DNA of 64,000 nt, from the NCBI RefSeq assembly GCF_000317025.1, contig NC_019689.1:4449501-4513500 (forward strand), in the 5' to 3' direction. The translations under genes were made by a program, and so were the position numbers. Below are positions 17,141 to 26,447 of the stretch, piece by piece. Below the pieces are notes generated by a model, which ran no database searches, was not told the origin of the DNA, and saw only the letters and a program-made list of their open reading frames with translations. The stretch comes from Pleurocapsa sp. PCC 7327 (lineage in GTDB: Bacteria > Cyanobacteriota > Cyanobacteriia > Cyanobacteriales > Microcystaceae). Each line of letters begins with the position of its first letter. Within the stretch, counting starts at the first letter, position 1.

Positions 17141-17989
17141 ATGATTAGTACAACTCTCAAAATACCGCAAGACGAGTATGTCAAAGTTGGTTCTGTTAAG
17201 ACTCGCTACTGGCGGGCAGGAGACAAAGGTTCTCCAGTCATTTTGCTACACGGTGGTGGGGGATCGGTAGAATTTTGGCTTTATAACATCCCCGTTCTGG
17301 CAAAGCATCACAGAGTTTATGCTTTCGATATGGTTGGTTCGGGTCTTTCCGATAAACCATCGGCTACCTATTGCCTCACCTATCAGGCACAATTTATCAA
17401 AGATTTCATGGAGGCTTTGGGGCTCGATCGCGCTACTTTGATTGGCAATTCGATGGGCGGTGGTGCGGCTTTGCAGTTTGCCCTCCTGTTTCCCGAACGC
17501 TTGCACAAGCTGGTGCTGGTGGATAGTTTTGGGCTGGGCAGGGAAATCTCTTTCGGTCTGCGGTTGGCCTCGATTCCCTTTGTCGTGCGATCGCTCCGTC
17601 CCAATCGCCGCATCTTTGAACCAATGATACGCCATGATTTTCACGACCCGACCTGCATTCCCCAAGAATGGCTCGAAATTCGCTATCCGATCTTTGCGTT
17701 GCCAGGACGACAAAAAGCACTCGAACAACTGGCGCGAACAAATTTAAGCTTACTGGGCGTTCGTCGTTCTGTCTACCGCCCCCTAGTCGAGCAACTGAGT
17801 AAGATCGCCGCGCCAACCCTGATCGTTTGGGGAAAACAAGATCGCATTCTACCCGTCGCTCATGCCTACGTTGCCGCCAAACATCTCCCGAATAGCCAGT
17901 TGCATATCTTCGATTCCTGCGGGCACCACCCCCATCTAGAACGCCCGGATGAGTTTAATCATTTGGTTTTAGAGTTTTTAGCTAGATAG
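17141..17989 (+). CDS. alpha/beta hydrolase
   Basis: 282 residues from the ATG at 17141. The oxyanion-hole stretch ILLHGGGGS, the nucleophile elbow GNSMGGG (Ser about 104), the acid in WGKQDRILP and the histidine in CGHHPHLERP give a full catalytic triad. Related proteins include haloperoxidase- and C-C hydrolase-type enzymes, but the substrate cannot be inferred. No signal peptide is seen. The upstream 70 bases are low-complexity GGCAGAAG repeats. A broken EamA transporter gene converges on its 3' end. Confidence 0.9.
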   Translation: MISTTLKIPQDEYVKVGSVKTRYWRAGDKGSPVILLHGGGGSVEFWLYNIPVLAKHHRVYAFDMVGSGLSDKPSATYCLTYQAQFIKDFMEALGLDRATLIGNSMGGGAALQFALLFPERLHKLVLVDSFGLGREISFGLRLASIPFVVRSLRPNRRIFEPMIRHDFHDPTCIPQEWLEIRYPIFALPGRQKALEQLARTNLSLLGVRRSVYRPLVEQLSKIAAPTLIVWGKQDRILPVAHAYVAAKHLPNSQLHIFDSCGHHPHLERPDEFNHLVLEFLAR

Positions 17990-18193
17990 CTTGCCAAGCG
18001 TGACTGGCGGATAAACAATGGTTTTACTTTTTATTAAACGCGAAGCTGCTAGAAATAAACTAAATCCAACTCCTCGTCCCCCTGCACTTTCAGTTGATAA
18101 GCGAATAAAAATGGCAGCAGTGGAGACGGCTAGGATACCGATAAATAAGATTAATCCTACTTGCCATTCCTTGGGGCGAGTGGCTGTTTTCAT
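17978..18193 (-). pseudogene. N-terminal fragment of an EamA/DMT-family transporter
   Basis: From the ATG at 18193 the protein reads MKTATRPKEWQVGLILFIGI, then STAAIFIRLSTES and GVGFSLFLAASRL, the first membrane span and loop of a cyanobacterial EamA permease. After AASRL the sequence leaves the family and stops within 18 codons, overlapping the end of the hydrolase gene. The other nine or so spans are missing. It is a deletion remnant and cannot transport. Confidence 0.7.
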
Positions 18194-18275
18194 GAATCTT
18201 TTGGCATAAATGATTTTGATCTTGCGCAAAGGCGCAAAGGAACTCGCAAAAAACTGGCATGGAAATCTGATTGCT

Positions 18276-19088
18276 CTAGCTAAGTTGGCTCTCGCTTACG
18301 CCTAAAATCGCGATCGCATCTCCGACTCGCACGACTTTTCCAGCTTCCGAAGCAGGGACGTTGGTATTTACGCTCAATCGATAAAAATGATTAAAACGCT
18401 CTGTAACTGTCCATGATGGCAGCAATTCTCGCCGTTTATTGATAAATACTTTCTGGAAATTAGCGGTCGCTTCTCCCGTTTTGGAATCGCGCGTAGGAAC
18501 GATGCAACGCTGACAGGAGTTGATTCCTTCAAAGAGCACTTCTCCTACTTTAAAGCGAACGCACTGCCCTGCTTGGGCAAAGAGCCGATCTTCCCAGAAC
18601 GGTGGGACTCCAGCAATCTCTAAGTTAGCCCGCAGTCGCAAACGCATTTCTTCTACACTTAGGCTAGGAAACCAGGAAGCAACTTCTTCAATCGTCGCCG
18701 TACTAATTACAGTCGGTCCTTTGGCATTGAAATCGTCTGGAAAGCCTGTTATTAAATTCTGCTTTAATTTAACTGGAATGCCCAAGTAATTGCTTAACCA
18801 GTTTTCTAATTTAGTTCTCTCCTTATCGAGATGAAAAGTCGCTTTTTGGTCGGTACCCTGGATTTGTAGAGAGATGTAATTTAATTCGTCGTCAAATTGC
18901 GATCGCAGTAAATGAACTTTGGCATTGCGCTTGCCATTGACAAAGTTACCATTCTCGTCAAACAAAGCAAACTCGCGATCGTGCTCGATCGCACCACTTT
19001 CTAGTATCGTTGCTTGTGTCAAAGAAATTCCATCAAGCGACTTCACCGGATAAATGTGAATGCTCGTTATATAAGGTAATGCATTCAT
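18276..19088 (-). CDS. MOSC domain protein with N-terminal beta-barrel
   Basis: 270 residues from the ATG at 19088. The N-terminal MOSC_N barrel starts ITSIHIYPVKSLDGISL, and the MOSC core contains the cysteine motif GINSCQRCIVPTRD that binds molybdenum cofactor in mARC/YcbX-type enzymes. Such proteins reduce N-hydroxylated compounds with an iron-sulphur partner. No ferredoxin domain is fused here, so an external electron donor is expected. It lies next to a broken XRE-cupin gene on the same strand. Confidence 0.9.
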   Translation of the reverse strand: MNALPYITSIHIYPVKSLDGISLTQATILESGAIEHDREFALFDENGNFVNGKRNAKVHLLRSQFDDELNYISLQIQGTDQKATFHLDKERTKLENWLSNYLGIPVKLKQNLITGFPDDFNAKGPTVISTATIEEVASWFPSLSVEEMRLRLRANLEIAGVPPFWEDRLFAQAGQCVRFKVGEVLFEGINSCQRCIVPTRDSKTGEATANFQKVFINKRRELLPSWTVTERFNHFYRLSVNTNVPASEAGKVVRVGDAIAILGVSESQLS

Positions 19089-19098
19089 AAGCACTAAT

Positions 19099-19599
19099 TC
19101 ACAAATAACTTTTCAAAAGAGAACGAGAAGTCGCACAGGCAACTAGAAGTATTTCTGCATCGCGTCCTCCTTTCGCCAAGAGTCGGTGAGGAGTGCCGGC
19201 ATCAAAGTGAGCGGCATCGCCGGGATGGAGTAAGTACTCTTCGTCTGCGAGTGCTAGCACCAGTTTGCCAGAGAGAACGTACAGCCACTCCTCGCCGTCG
19301 TGTTGATAAAGCTGCTCTTGCTTGCGTTCTGCGGGTACTCTAACTCGAATCGGATGCAGGTTAGCAGTAGGAAGGCTACCTGCTAGAGAAGTATAAAACA
19401 GACCATTGCCTTCTTTTGTTGCCGTATCTTTAGCGCGGACGATAACTCCAGCAGTCGCCTTGTGCTTTTGGGAAGCGGCTTCTAAGGCTGGCTCGAACAA
19501 TAATAGTAAAGTGAGTCCATAGGTTTGAGCGAGATTCAAGAGAACGGCTAAAGATGGCTGGCGATCGCCACTTTCGAGTCTTGAAAGATATGCTTCTAA
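19099..19599 (-). pseudogene. XRE-family regulator with cupin domain, N-terminus lost
   Basis: The minus strand from 19599 reads LEAYLSRLESGDRQPSLAVL, the second half of an XRE helix-turn-helix, followed by a cupin sensor domain (HDGEEWLYVLSGKLVLAL, LHPGDAAHFDAGTPHR). The first 25-30 residues of the DNA-binding domain are missing: a TAG lies in frame at 19600-19602, in sequence made of TTAGTAG repeats. An internal ATG at 19539 could still give a 146-residue cupin-only protein. As it stands it should not bind DNA normally. Confidence 0.7.
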
Positions 19600-19622
19600 C
19601 TACTAACCGATCGGCGATCGCT

Positions 19623-19650
19623 AAGGACAAATGACCAATGACCAATGACA
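19623..19650. repeat. CCAATGA heptamer repeats
   Basis: AATGACCAATGACCAATGAC, the same unit as upstream of rpsB and in the M16 peptidase spacer. It lies at the broken 5' side of the XRE-cupin gene. Confidence 0.6.
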
Positions 19651-19715
19651 AAAACTAATAAGCCTGTAAAATTATTCCTAAAACTCCGATCGCTCTTGAC
19701 TTACATAAATAGACA

Positions 19716-20078
19716 ATGTCTGCGCTACCGCCTTTAAATACAGATACCATCCGGGCAATTTTGAATGAAGAAATTGATGATGCTACTGTCAATCAATTAG
19801 TTTGGTACTATCTCGGCTATCGCTATGACCAATCCAGTCAGAAATGGGATACAAGCCAAGTAGCAGAGGATTGGAAACAAGAATATCCAGAACCTCCAGA
19901 TTTTATTGCCAACAGACCTCCGACTGTGAAGCTCACCCGGTCTATTCCAGTTGAAAACAAACAATTGTTAAAAGAAAAACTGGGATTTCAAGGCTATAAA
20001 ATTGGAGAATTTGGATCCAGACAAACGCGCCGCGCTACGGCAGCTAATTGGCTGTTAGGTTATCTGCAAACTCGATAG
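19716..20078 (+). CDS. DUF1823 family protein
   Basis: 120 residues, soluble, beginning MSALPPLNTDTIRAILNEEI. The blocks VNQLVWYYLGYRYD, YPEPPDFIANRPPTVKLTRS and ATAANWLLGYL match the DUF1823 family, which is nearly confined to cyanobacteria and plastids. The function is unknown. It lies 42 bases before msrA on the same strand and may be cotranscribed with it. Confidence 0.85.
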   Translation: MSALPPLNTDTIRAILNEEIDDATVNQLVWYYLGYRYDQSSQKWDTSQVAEDWKQEYPEPPDFIANRPPTVKLTRSIPVENKQLLKEKLGFQGYKIGEFGSRQTRRATAANWLLGYLQTR

Positions 20079-20120
20079 AATATTAAGTAAGGTAACAAAA
20101 TTTGTAGAAATTTTAATCTT

Positions 20121-20783
20121 ATGGCTTTATTTGGATTTGGTAAAAAGCTTTCCCTTCCTACCCCTGAAGAAGCATTACCCGGACGGGCAGAACCCATGCC
20201 AGTTCCTGCCTTTCACTACGTCAACGGGAATCCTCTCAAACCTCCCTATCCCGATGGATTAGAGATAGCAATGTTTGGCATGGGATGTTTTTGGGGCGCA
20301 GAAAGAAAATTCTGGCAGTTAGAAGGCGTTTTTATTACGGCAGTGGGGTACGCAGCTGGAATTACTCCTAATCCTACTTATCAAGAGGTTTGTACGGGGA
20401 TGACGGGTCATAATGAAGTGGTTCGTGTCGTCTACGATCCGAAGGTCATTAGCTACGAACGACTCCTGAAAGTGTTTTGGGAAAACCACGATCCTACCCA
20501 AGGGATGCGTCAGGGAAATGATGTCGGCACTCAGTATCGTTCTGGCATCTATGTCTATTCTGAGGAGCAAAGAAAATTAGCCGAAGCGTCGCGGGATCTT
20601 TATCAAAAAGCTCTCAGCGAAGCCAGATATGGAAAAATTACCACTGAAATTCTGGATGCGCCCGAATTTTATTATGCAGAAGGCTACCATCAACAATACC
20701 TGGTAAAAAATCCCAATGGATATTGTGGATTGGGAGGAACCAAAGTAGAGTGCCCTATCTCGCTTGGCGTTAACCTGAGTTGA
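20121..20783 (+). CDS. msrA: peptide methionine-S-sulfoxide reductase
   Basis: 220 residues. MsrA reduces methionine-S-sulfoxide in proteins using thioredoxin. The active-site motif GMGCFWGAE has its nucleophilic cysteine at residue 56. Other family blocks are [50 protein letters not shown] and YHQQYL. C-terminal cysteines (GYCGLGG, VECPIS) may serve as resolving residues. The 45-residue N-terminal extension is common in cyanobacterial MsrA. It probably protects against photosynthetic oxidants. Confidence 0.95.
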   Translation: MALFGFGKKLSLPTPEEALPGRAEPMPVPAFHYVNGNPLKPPYPDGLEIAMFGMGCFWGAERKFWQLEGVFITAVGYAAGITPNPTYQEVCTGMTGHNEVVRVVYDPKVISYERLLKVFWENHDPTQGMRQGNDVGTQYRSGIYVYSEEQRKLAEASRDLYQKALSEARYGKITTEILDAPEFYYAEGYHQQYLVKNPNGYCGLGGTKVECPISLGVNLS

Positions 20784-20856
20784 TATTAGTGGTTAACTGT
20801 CAATTTCATCGAAAAAAATCGCGATCGCGCTTGACTTTTGGGAGAGCAAAGCAGCT

Positions 20857-20960
20857 GCTATAGCAATCCTAGTTGATTCATAAAAATTGTATGCGAGCGT
20901 CCCGCTCGCGCGGGCATCTTGCCCGCACTACGTTCACAAATGATTTAGGATTGCTATAGC
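20857..20960. mobile_element. 104-bp element with perfect 15-bp terminal inverted repeats
   Basis: GCTATAGCAATCCTA at 20857-20871 is repeated inverted at 20946-20960. The interior holds GCGAGCG-TCC-CGCTCGC and CGGGCA/TGCCCG hairpins. The inner TA flanking TAGCAATCCTA would fit a TA target duplication as in Tc1/IS630 MITEs, but this is inference. It carries no gene. Confidence 0.7.
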
Positions 20961-21065
20961 AACTTTAAACTCGGCACCAACGAATCCCTTTAGTCCGCTG
21001 CAACACAATGGTGAGGCAGCACTTGACAATTTTCTTCGGCACAAGAAACCCCACCTCAACGGTCA

Positions 21066-21452
21066 TTACTTGAGGTTCCAAATATACCTCTCGATCGACC
21101 ATTCTCCTGAGTCCTCTCTGTGGAAGAGCCAGGTTTTTGTGGCTCGGAATGAATTCGTCGTTCCATCAGCGTGAGCGACAGTGTTTACATTGGCCCGCGC
21201 AATTCCGTATACCCATCGATCGTCGATCCGCAAAGCATCAAGGGGTGTCAACTGAACAGTCCATTTTGCGACATCATAGTCCTTCTGTTCGCTCTTGGCA
21301 ATCTCGTCCGAACCGTATTCAGGCTCCGACCCTGGTGGAATCCGAATTGCATCTGTGGCAAATAGCTTCCGATAAGCTGCCGAATCGTTGGCGTTAACGG
21401 CTGCCTGATACTTCTCACACATTGTCTTGAGAACTTCGTTCGCATCAACCAT
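21066..21452 (-). CDS. NTF2-like / SnoaL-type (DUF4440-like) protein
   Basis: 128 residues in one alpha+beta cone domain: an N-terminal helix (ANEVLKTMCEKYQAAVNAND), the LFATDAIRIPPGS strand-turn, and the C-terminal RATKTWLFHREDSGEWSIER strands. These are typical of ketosteroid-isomerase-like SnoaL/DUF4440 proteins. They may be enzymes or ligand-binding proteins, and no substrate can be named. It is monocistronic, with 830 bases of mostly non-coding DNA upstream. Confidence 0.75.
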   Translation of the reverse strand: MVDANEVLKTMCEKYQAAVNANDSAAYRKLFATDAIRIPPGSEPEYGSDEIAKSEQKDYDVAKWTVQLTPLDALRIDDRWVYGIARANVNTVAHADGTTNSFRATKTWLFHREDSGEWSIERYIWNLK

Positions 21453-21874
21453 AATTTAAGTCTCCTTTGTTAGTTTGCTCCCACCTGTTGCATAGGAGGT
21501 AAGCAGTATTGATATAACCGAAGCTGACTGCTTGTAAAGGCAAAGGTCGGCTGGAAGAGAGTGCAGATCCAGCAAAACCGTATATTTTTCTCTCTACTGA
21601 AGCTCAGGCTTGTACAAGACCTATCGAGATAAAAAAACAACAGCCTAGTTATTATGCTTATTATGTGAAAACTTTCTGTTTGTTTTCTCTATGATGATTC
21701 ATATTCGAGTTAATTTGTCAAGTTAATACAAAATACTCTATATTTCTTTACTTTTTTTTTAGAAAAAGTTGTTATTTATTTTTTTATTTACAACTATCTT
21801 GATTGTAACGGCATAGCGCGATCGCTTCGCTCTAATTTTTGATCGCGCCCCACGCTTCACCAGAGTAATTAACA
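21453..21874. other. AT-rich intergenic stretch
   Basis: Presumably holds the promoter of the minus-strand NTF2-like gene. Positions 21640-21800 are very AT-rich with long T and A runs. Apart from one HIP1-rich patch near 21820 nothing coding is seen. Confidence 0.5.
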
Positions 21875-22150
21875 TTAATTTAAACAGTTAAATTCACTGC
21901 GAAACTTCCCAACCTGAGAAGATAAATTACACAAGAGAGTTTCTAGGCTTTGCTCTTGATTTCCGAGATTAGCCGCAAAAATTACATTGACTTCCGATCG
22001 CCGCACTTCGCGAATAATTCATTTAGATGGATTGGGCATTCTCCAGCCCAAGGTTTCAGTAATATCCCATCCAATTTGACTGATAGTATAAGCTAGCTGC
22101 GATCGCAGAGCATATTCTAAGATTTCTTGGAAATTAATAGCTGTCGTTAT
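21875..22150 (-). pseudogene. decayed hypothetical gene with in-frame stop
   Basis: A GGAG ribosome binding site precedes an ATA at 22150 where a start would be expected. The frame reads ITTAINFQEILEYALRSQLA, then LGWRMPNPSK, hits TGA, and continues in the same frame as IIREVRRSEVNVIFAANLGN to a TAA at 21875-21877. The even amino-acid composition on both sides of the stop suggests a recently lost gene of about 91 codons. No family is recognised. Confidence 0.45.
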
Positions 22151-22284
22151 TGTTTTCTCCTATTTGTGAAAATAATCTGTTTTGAGTAGTATTAGACGAT
22201 TTTGATAAATAAAAGTCAGAGTTAAAAAATCCGGTAAGATTCTGTCATAGACTAGAGACATCTAAGGGATCGGGAGTTAGATTG

Positions 22285-22857
22285 ATGAGTCAGGAAATGG
22301 CACAGGGAGTACGTTGGACGGTTCACGATATCGATTTATTGCCAGAGAATGAAGGAATCCGCTACGAAATTATTGATGGAGAATTATTTGTGACCAGAGC
22401 ACCTCACTCTAGGCATCAGCAAACCTGCGGCAGAATTTTTCAGTACTTGAATAGTTGGTCTGAAGAAAGCGGTTTAGGGGAACCTATTCCCAGTCCTGGG
22501 GTTTTGTTCTCAGAGGCTGACAATGTAGTCCCAGATGTAGTGTGGGTGAGAAAAGAAACTTATATGCAACTAATTGACGAACAGGGACACCTGACTGGTG
22601 CACCAGAGTTAGTGGTTGAGGTAATATCTCAGGGTCAGCAAGACCAAAGAAGAGACCGAGAAGCGAAGCTTAAACTCTATTCGTCTAGGGGAGTGCAAGA
22701 GTATTGGATAGCAGATTGGCGATCGCGCAAACTTGAAGTTTATCGCCGAGAAAGTGCTCAACTGAAGCTTGTAGCAACTTTATTCAGTAACGATACAGTG
22801 ACTTCTTCTCTATTACCTGGGTTTAGCTGTCTTGTCGATCGCTTTTTTCCCAAATAA
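22285..22857 (+). CDS. Uma2 family (DUF820) putative endonuclease
   Basis: 190 residues from the ATG at 22285. The PD-(D/E)XK-like core is visible as IDGELFVTRAPH, VVPDVVWV and LVVEVISQGQ, followed by DREAKLKLY and VQEYWIADW. Uma2 proteins are greatly expanded in cyanobacteria. Their biological role is unclear, and linkage with mobile DNA is common. Here the gene is flanked by two decayed genes. A second, divergent Uma2 protein is encoded at 33712-34287. Confidence 0.85.
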   Translation: MSQEMAQGVRWTVHDIDLLPENEGIRYEIIDGELFVTRAPHSRHQQTCGRIFQYLNSWSEESGLGEPIPSPGVLFSEADNVVPDVVWVRKETYMQLIDEQGHLTGAPELVVEVISQGQQDQRRDREAKLKLYSSRGVQEYWIADWRSRKLEVYRRESAQLKLVATLFSNDTVTSSLLPGFSCLVDRFFPK

Positions 22858-22899
22858 GACAGCAAGAGTAGGTAGACAAACTTTGCCCACCCGACCGCC

Positions 22900-23138
22900 T
22901 TAAACCACTGTGCTAGTAAAATTTAAAAGTTGCTGTTCGGCTGCATTGAGATTGCCTCGGACAGTAACAAAATCTTCGTTTCTTAGGTTAGATTGCCGCT
23001 TTCTCCGTAAGCTGATTCTTCATACCACGATCGCAACAGAGAAAAGAAATCATCGGCAATCTCTGGATGTAAAAGTCAACCCCATCTAAAGCTAGCATTA
23101 GAGATGCATTAATTTCTGGTAGCAAACAATCTTCTCCA
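22900..23138 (-). pseudogene. frameshifted coding remnants
   Basis: Downstream of the M16 gene, the minus strand shows three short stretches of protein-like sequence in different frames: EDCLLPEINASLMLALDGVD, then EIADDFFSLLRSWYEESAYG, then VTVRGNLNAAEQQLLNF to TAA. They read as pieces of one or two degenerate genes. No family is recognised, and none has a start. Confidence 0.35.
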
Positions 23139-24632
23139 TTAATTTTCTGTTGTCGTCGCTCGCCTCGAACTCTGCGCGGGCTGTGGGATAGAGATATCGA
23201 CGATTTTGACTTCACCTCCTAAGTTGCTCAAGGGTGGCTGAATGGCTTGAGCGTTGCCGACGATTAAAGTCACGATGCGATCGGGTTGTAGATATTTCTG
23301 AGCGACGCGCTGGACATCCTGAATCGTCGTCGCTTTAACGGCTCGTTGATACTGAAAGATGAAATCTTCGGGATAGCCAAAGTATTCGTAACGCATCAGC
23401 CGCGAAAGAGTTTGATTGGGATTCTCGAAGTTAAAGACAAAGGAGTTGAGGATGGAATCTTTGGCGTAGTTGAGTTCCTTTTCTGTAATAGGGGTAGTCC
23501 GCACTTGTTCGATTTCTGAAAGCAGGGATTTGACAAAAGGAACTGTGGTTTCCGATTTCGTTTGTCCTCCGGCAAAAAAGAGTCCGGGATAATCGTATTT
23601 GGGATCCCAATAGCCGTAGACGCTGTAGGCAAGTCCCTGACGCGATCGCAAATCGTTAAACAAACGCCCGCCAAAGCCATTCAAAACACCATTCAAAACG
23701 CTAAGGGCGGGATAGTCGGGATTCCTAAAATCGCCGCCGAGATGACCGATGCGGATATTGCTTTGCGTAAGCTGAGGGCGATCGACCAAAAAGATTCCGC
23801 CTTGATATTTCTGAGAGGCTGGGGGAATAGCGTTATCTAGCTTGGTGGCGGGAGGCTGCCAGTCTCCAAATGCTTTCTCGATCGCCGCTTTCATTTTGGC
23901 TGGATCGAAATCGCCGACAATCCCTAAGATCGTGCGATCGGGACGAATGTAGGTTTGGTAAAAATTAATAATATCCTCGCGGGAAATCCTATCGATGGTC
24001 GTATATTCTTCTATGCGCGCATAAGGGCTAGTTTCCCCGTAAATCAACTTTTGAAATTCTCGGTTGGCGATCGCTCCGGGATCGTCGTTGCGACGGGCAA
24101 TGGCACCCCGCCGTTGAGTTTTGGCTAACTCGATCTTATCAGGGGCAAAGGCGGGGTAACGAATCACCTCAGCAAATAGATCGAACACCATATCGATGTC
24201 TTCGCTAAGTGTGTTGAAGCTGGCCGTTCCCGAATCAATGCCGATACTCGTTTCTACAACAGCTGCTCGCTGCTCTAAAATCTCGTCTAATTTGTCGGCA
24301 GGATGTTGTTGAGTTCCACCAGTTCGCATCACTGTCCCAGCAATTGCGGCTAAGCCTACTTTATCTAGGGGTTCCAGACGAGAGCCAGTCCTTATCAGGG
24401 CAGTACCGCTCACTAGAGGAAACTGATGGTCTTCCATCAGATATACCACCATGCCATTACTTAATTGATAGCGTTCGTATTTGGGGATTTTGATTTCTGG
24501 TGCGGCAGAGAAGGTTAATTCGTCGTAATGCCGAGGAGTCTGAGCAATGGCTGGCATACGAAAGGTAAAAACCAGCGCGATCGCTACTATAACTAATCCA
24601 ATTGCTCTAAAACTGTGAAAACGTTTTTTCAT
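23139..24632 (-). CDS. M16 family peptidase, non-catalytic partner type
   Basis: 497 residues from the ATG at 24632, preferred over 24653 because the latter lies in CCAATGA repeats. A signal peptide is visible (AIGLVIVAIALVFTFRMPAI). Both M16 halves are present (LSNGMVVYLMEDHQFPLVSG; RLFNDLRSRQGLAYSVYGYW). The zinc motif HxxEH is replaced by GLAAIAGTVMRTGG, so this subunit should not bind zinc. Paired M16 proteins work as a catalytic plus a substrate-binding subunit. The catalytic partner is encoded just upstream at 24787-26364. Confidence 0.9.
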   Translation of the reverse strand: MKKRFHSFRAIGLVIVAIALVFTFRMPAIAQTPRHYDELTFSAAPEIKIPKYERYQLSNGMVVYLMEDHQFPLVSGTALIRTGSRLEPLDKVGLAAIAGTVMRTGGTQQHPADKLDEILEQRAAVVETSIGIDSGTASFNTLSEDIDMVFDLFAEVIRYPAFAPDKIELAKTQRRGAIARRNDDPGAIANREFQKLIYGETSPYARIEEYTTIDRISREDIINFYQTYIRPDRTILGIVGDFDPAKMKAAIEKAFGDWQPPATKLDNAIPPASQKYQGGIFLVDRPQLTQSNIRIGHLGGDFRNPDYPALSVLNGVLNGFGGRLFNDLRSRQGLAYSVYGYWDPKYDYPGLFFAGGQTKSETTVPFVKSLLSEIEQVRTTPITEKELNYAKDSILNSFVFNFENPNQTLSRLMRYEYFGYPEDFIFQYQRAVKATTIQDVQRVAQKYLQPDRIVTLIVGNAQAIQPPLSNLGGEVKIVDISIPQPAQSSRRATTTEN

Positions 24633-24639
24633 AGATTGT

Positions 24640-24780
24640 TTGTCATTGGTCATTGGTCATTGGTCGTTGGGGATTAGTTAGTCGTTAGTGGTTGGTGATT
24701 AGTTTTCTCCCTTGTCTTCCCACACTCCTCCCGTTTCCCAGTCCCCCACATTCTTCCGTCTCAGAAGTCTCCTTCTCCTT
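24640..24780. repeat. spacer of low-complexity repeats, partner of 47724-47850
   Basis: Tandem CATTGGT units are followed by TTAGTTAGTCGTTAGTGGTTGG and a pyrimidine-rich block (TTGTCTTCCCACACTCCTCC). The reverse complement of this arrangement occurs after the signal peptidase gene at 47724-47850. A weaker copy lies at 59000-59120. Confidence 0.6.
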
Positions 24781-24786
24781 CTCTCC

Positions 24787-26364
24787 CTATCTCATCATTC
24801 CGTCTGGCTTGCTTAATAAACGTCCGATCGTGCGGTTTTGAGGGGTGAAGGTGGCTTTGGCGACTCGTTGGATATCGGCAGGGGTAACAGCCGCGATCGC
24901 GTCTAATTCCTTAAATAAATTGCGCCAGCTTCCGGTTTTAATGTCATACTCTGCCAGTAACTTCGCCATTCCCATATTGGAATCGAGCGATCGCAATAAA
25001 TCGGCCGTAAGCTGATTTTTGACTCGCTCTAACTCTTTGGCTGAAATCGGTTCGGTTTTGAGGCGTTCGAGTTCTACATTTAAGGCTTTGGCAACATCGT
25101 CAACCGTTGCGTTAGGCGCTGTCAGTGCGTAGAACAGCGTGAGATTGGGATACTTATCGCCCGGAAATCCATTAAACCCTTGAGCTGAAAGCGCTACTCG
25201 CTTCTGTTCTACCAATGACTTGTAGAGGCGCGACGTGCGTCCGGTACTCATCAGTGTGGCAATGACTTCGTAGATGGCGTGGTCGGGATGGTTGAGTTGC
25301 GGGCGATGATATCCCTCCAAATACATTGGCTGAGCGGGTAACTCTAGCGTCACTTCCCGCGTTTCTGTTTGCCTGGGTTCTACTTGAGTTACCTCTGGCG
25401 GTTTGGTTTTAGGCGCAAAGCGCCCAAAATAGATCTGTGCCAATTGTTTGACCTGGGCGGGATCGACATCGCCCGCAATGGCAACCGTTAGGTTATTGGG
25501 CGGATAATAAGTCTCGAAAAACTGCCCCACGTCTTCTCGCGTCAGATTGCGAATGTCCTGGTCATAGCCGATGACGGGACGTTTGTAGGGATGTTGGACA
25601 AATGCCTTATCGATAAATGCCTCAATCATTTGCCCCATCGGGTTGTTATCCGTTCTCAGGCGACGTTCTTCTAAAATAACTTCTCTTTCTTTGTAAAATT
25701 CCCGAAAAACGGGTTCTAAAAAGCGCTCTGACTCCAGCGACATCCACAGTTCTAACTTATTGGCAGGGAAGCTGTAGAAATATACCGTTTCATCTGCCGA
25801 GGTAAAAGCGTTCAATCCTTCGCCGCCAGCTTGTTCGACGATTTGACCGAATTCATTTTGCTTGACATATTGCGATGCTTGTGCTTCTAGCCGAGCCAAT
25901 TCTTTCTGGAGTTTGGCGACGATCTCTTGTTTTTTTCCAGAGGCATTGGCGGCTTTAATTTGATTAAAAATTTCGTCTTGGCGAGGGAATATTTTCGCTT
26001 CTGCGGGGTAATTAGTGGTTCCAATCCGCTTTGTGCCTTTAAAGGCTAAATGTTCGAGAAAATGAGCTACGCCTGTTTTTCCAACGGGTTCGTTAGCACC
26101 GCCCACATTGGCATAGGTGACAAAAGAAATCACAGGGGCTTCATGATTTTCTAAGACTATGAACTTCATGCCGTTATCGAGCTGAAATTCGGTAATCCGC
26201 TCGATTGTTTTTTGAACGTAGGGAGTAGTTGACTGAGCGGCTGTTAACGTTCCAGTTCGTGCTTGGGCAACTGCTGGGGCAAGGTTCCAGAGTAAAAAGA
26301 GCAGGATGAAGGAAACAATTGATTTTTGGTACCAGCGAGAATGTCGCGATCGCTTGATAAACAT
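24787..26364 (-). CDS. M16 family zinc peptidase, catalytic subunit
   Basis: 525 residues with a hydrophobic signal segment (SIVSFILLFLLWNLAPAVAQ). The inverted zinc motif HFLEH is at residues 101-105, and the third ligand glutamate lies in YKEREVILEERR. A helical insertion rich in K, Q and A (residues about 130-170) separates the motif from the rest of the first half. The protein is probably periplasmic and degrades peptides together with the non-catalytic partner encoded next on the same strand. Confidence 0.93.
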   Translation of the reverse strand: MFIKRSRHSRWYQKSIVSFILLFLLWNLAPAVAQARTGTLTAAQSTTPYVQKTIERITEFQLDNGMKFIVLENHEAPVISFVTYANVGGANEPVGKTGVAHFLEHLAFKGTKRIGTTNYPAEAKIFPRQDEIFNQIKAANASGKKQEIVAKLQKELARLEAQASQYVKQNEFGQIVEQAGGEGLNAFTSADETVYFYSFPANKLELWMSLESERFLEPVFREFYKEREVILEERRLRTDNNPMGQMIEAFIDKAFVQHPYKRPVIGYDQDIRNLTREDVGQFFETYYPPNNLTVAIAGDVDPAQVKQLAQIYFGRFAPKTKPPEVTQVEPRQTETREVTLELPAQPMYLEGYHRPQLNHPDHAIYEVIATLMSTGRTSRLYKSLVEQKRVALSAQGFNGFPGDKYPNLTLFYALTAPNATVDDVAKALNVELERLKTEPISAKELERVKNQLTADLLRSLDSNMGMAKLLAEYDIKTGSWRNLFKELDAIAAVTPADIQRVAKATFTPQNRTIGRLLSKPDGMMR

Positions 26365-26447
26365 CGGCTAAATCTATTGCAATTGGCTCGCAGGAGAGCG
26401 ATAAGTCTTTTTCTAGAATCTTTAACAAATGTAACTTATATTGCACA

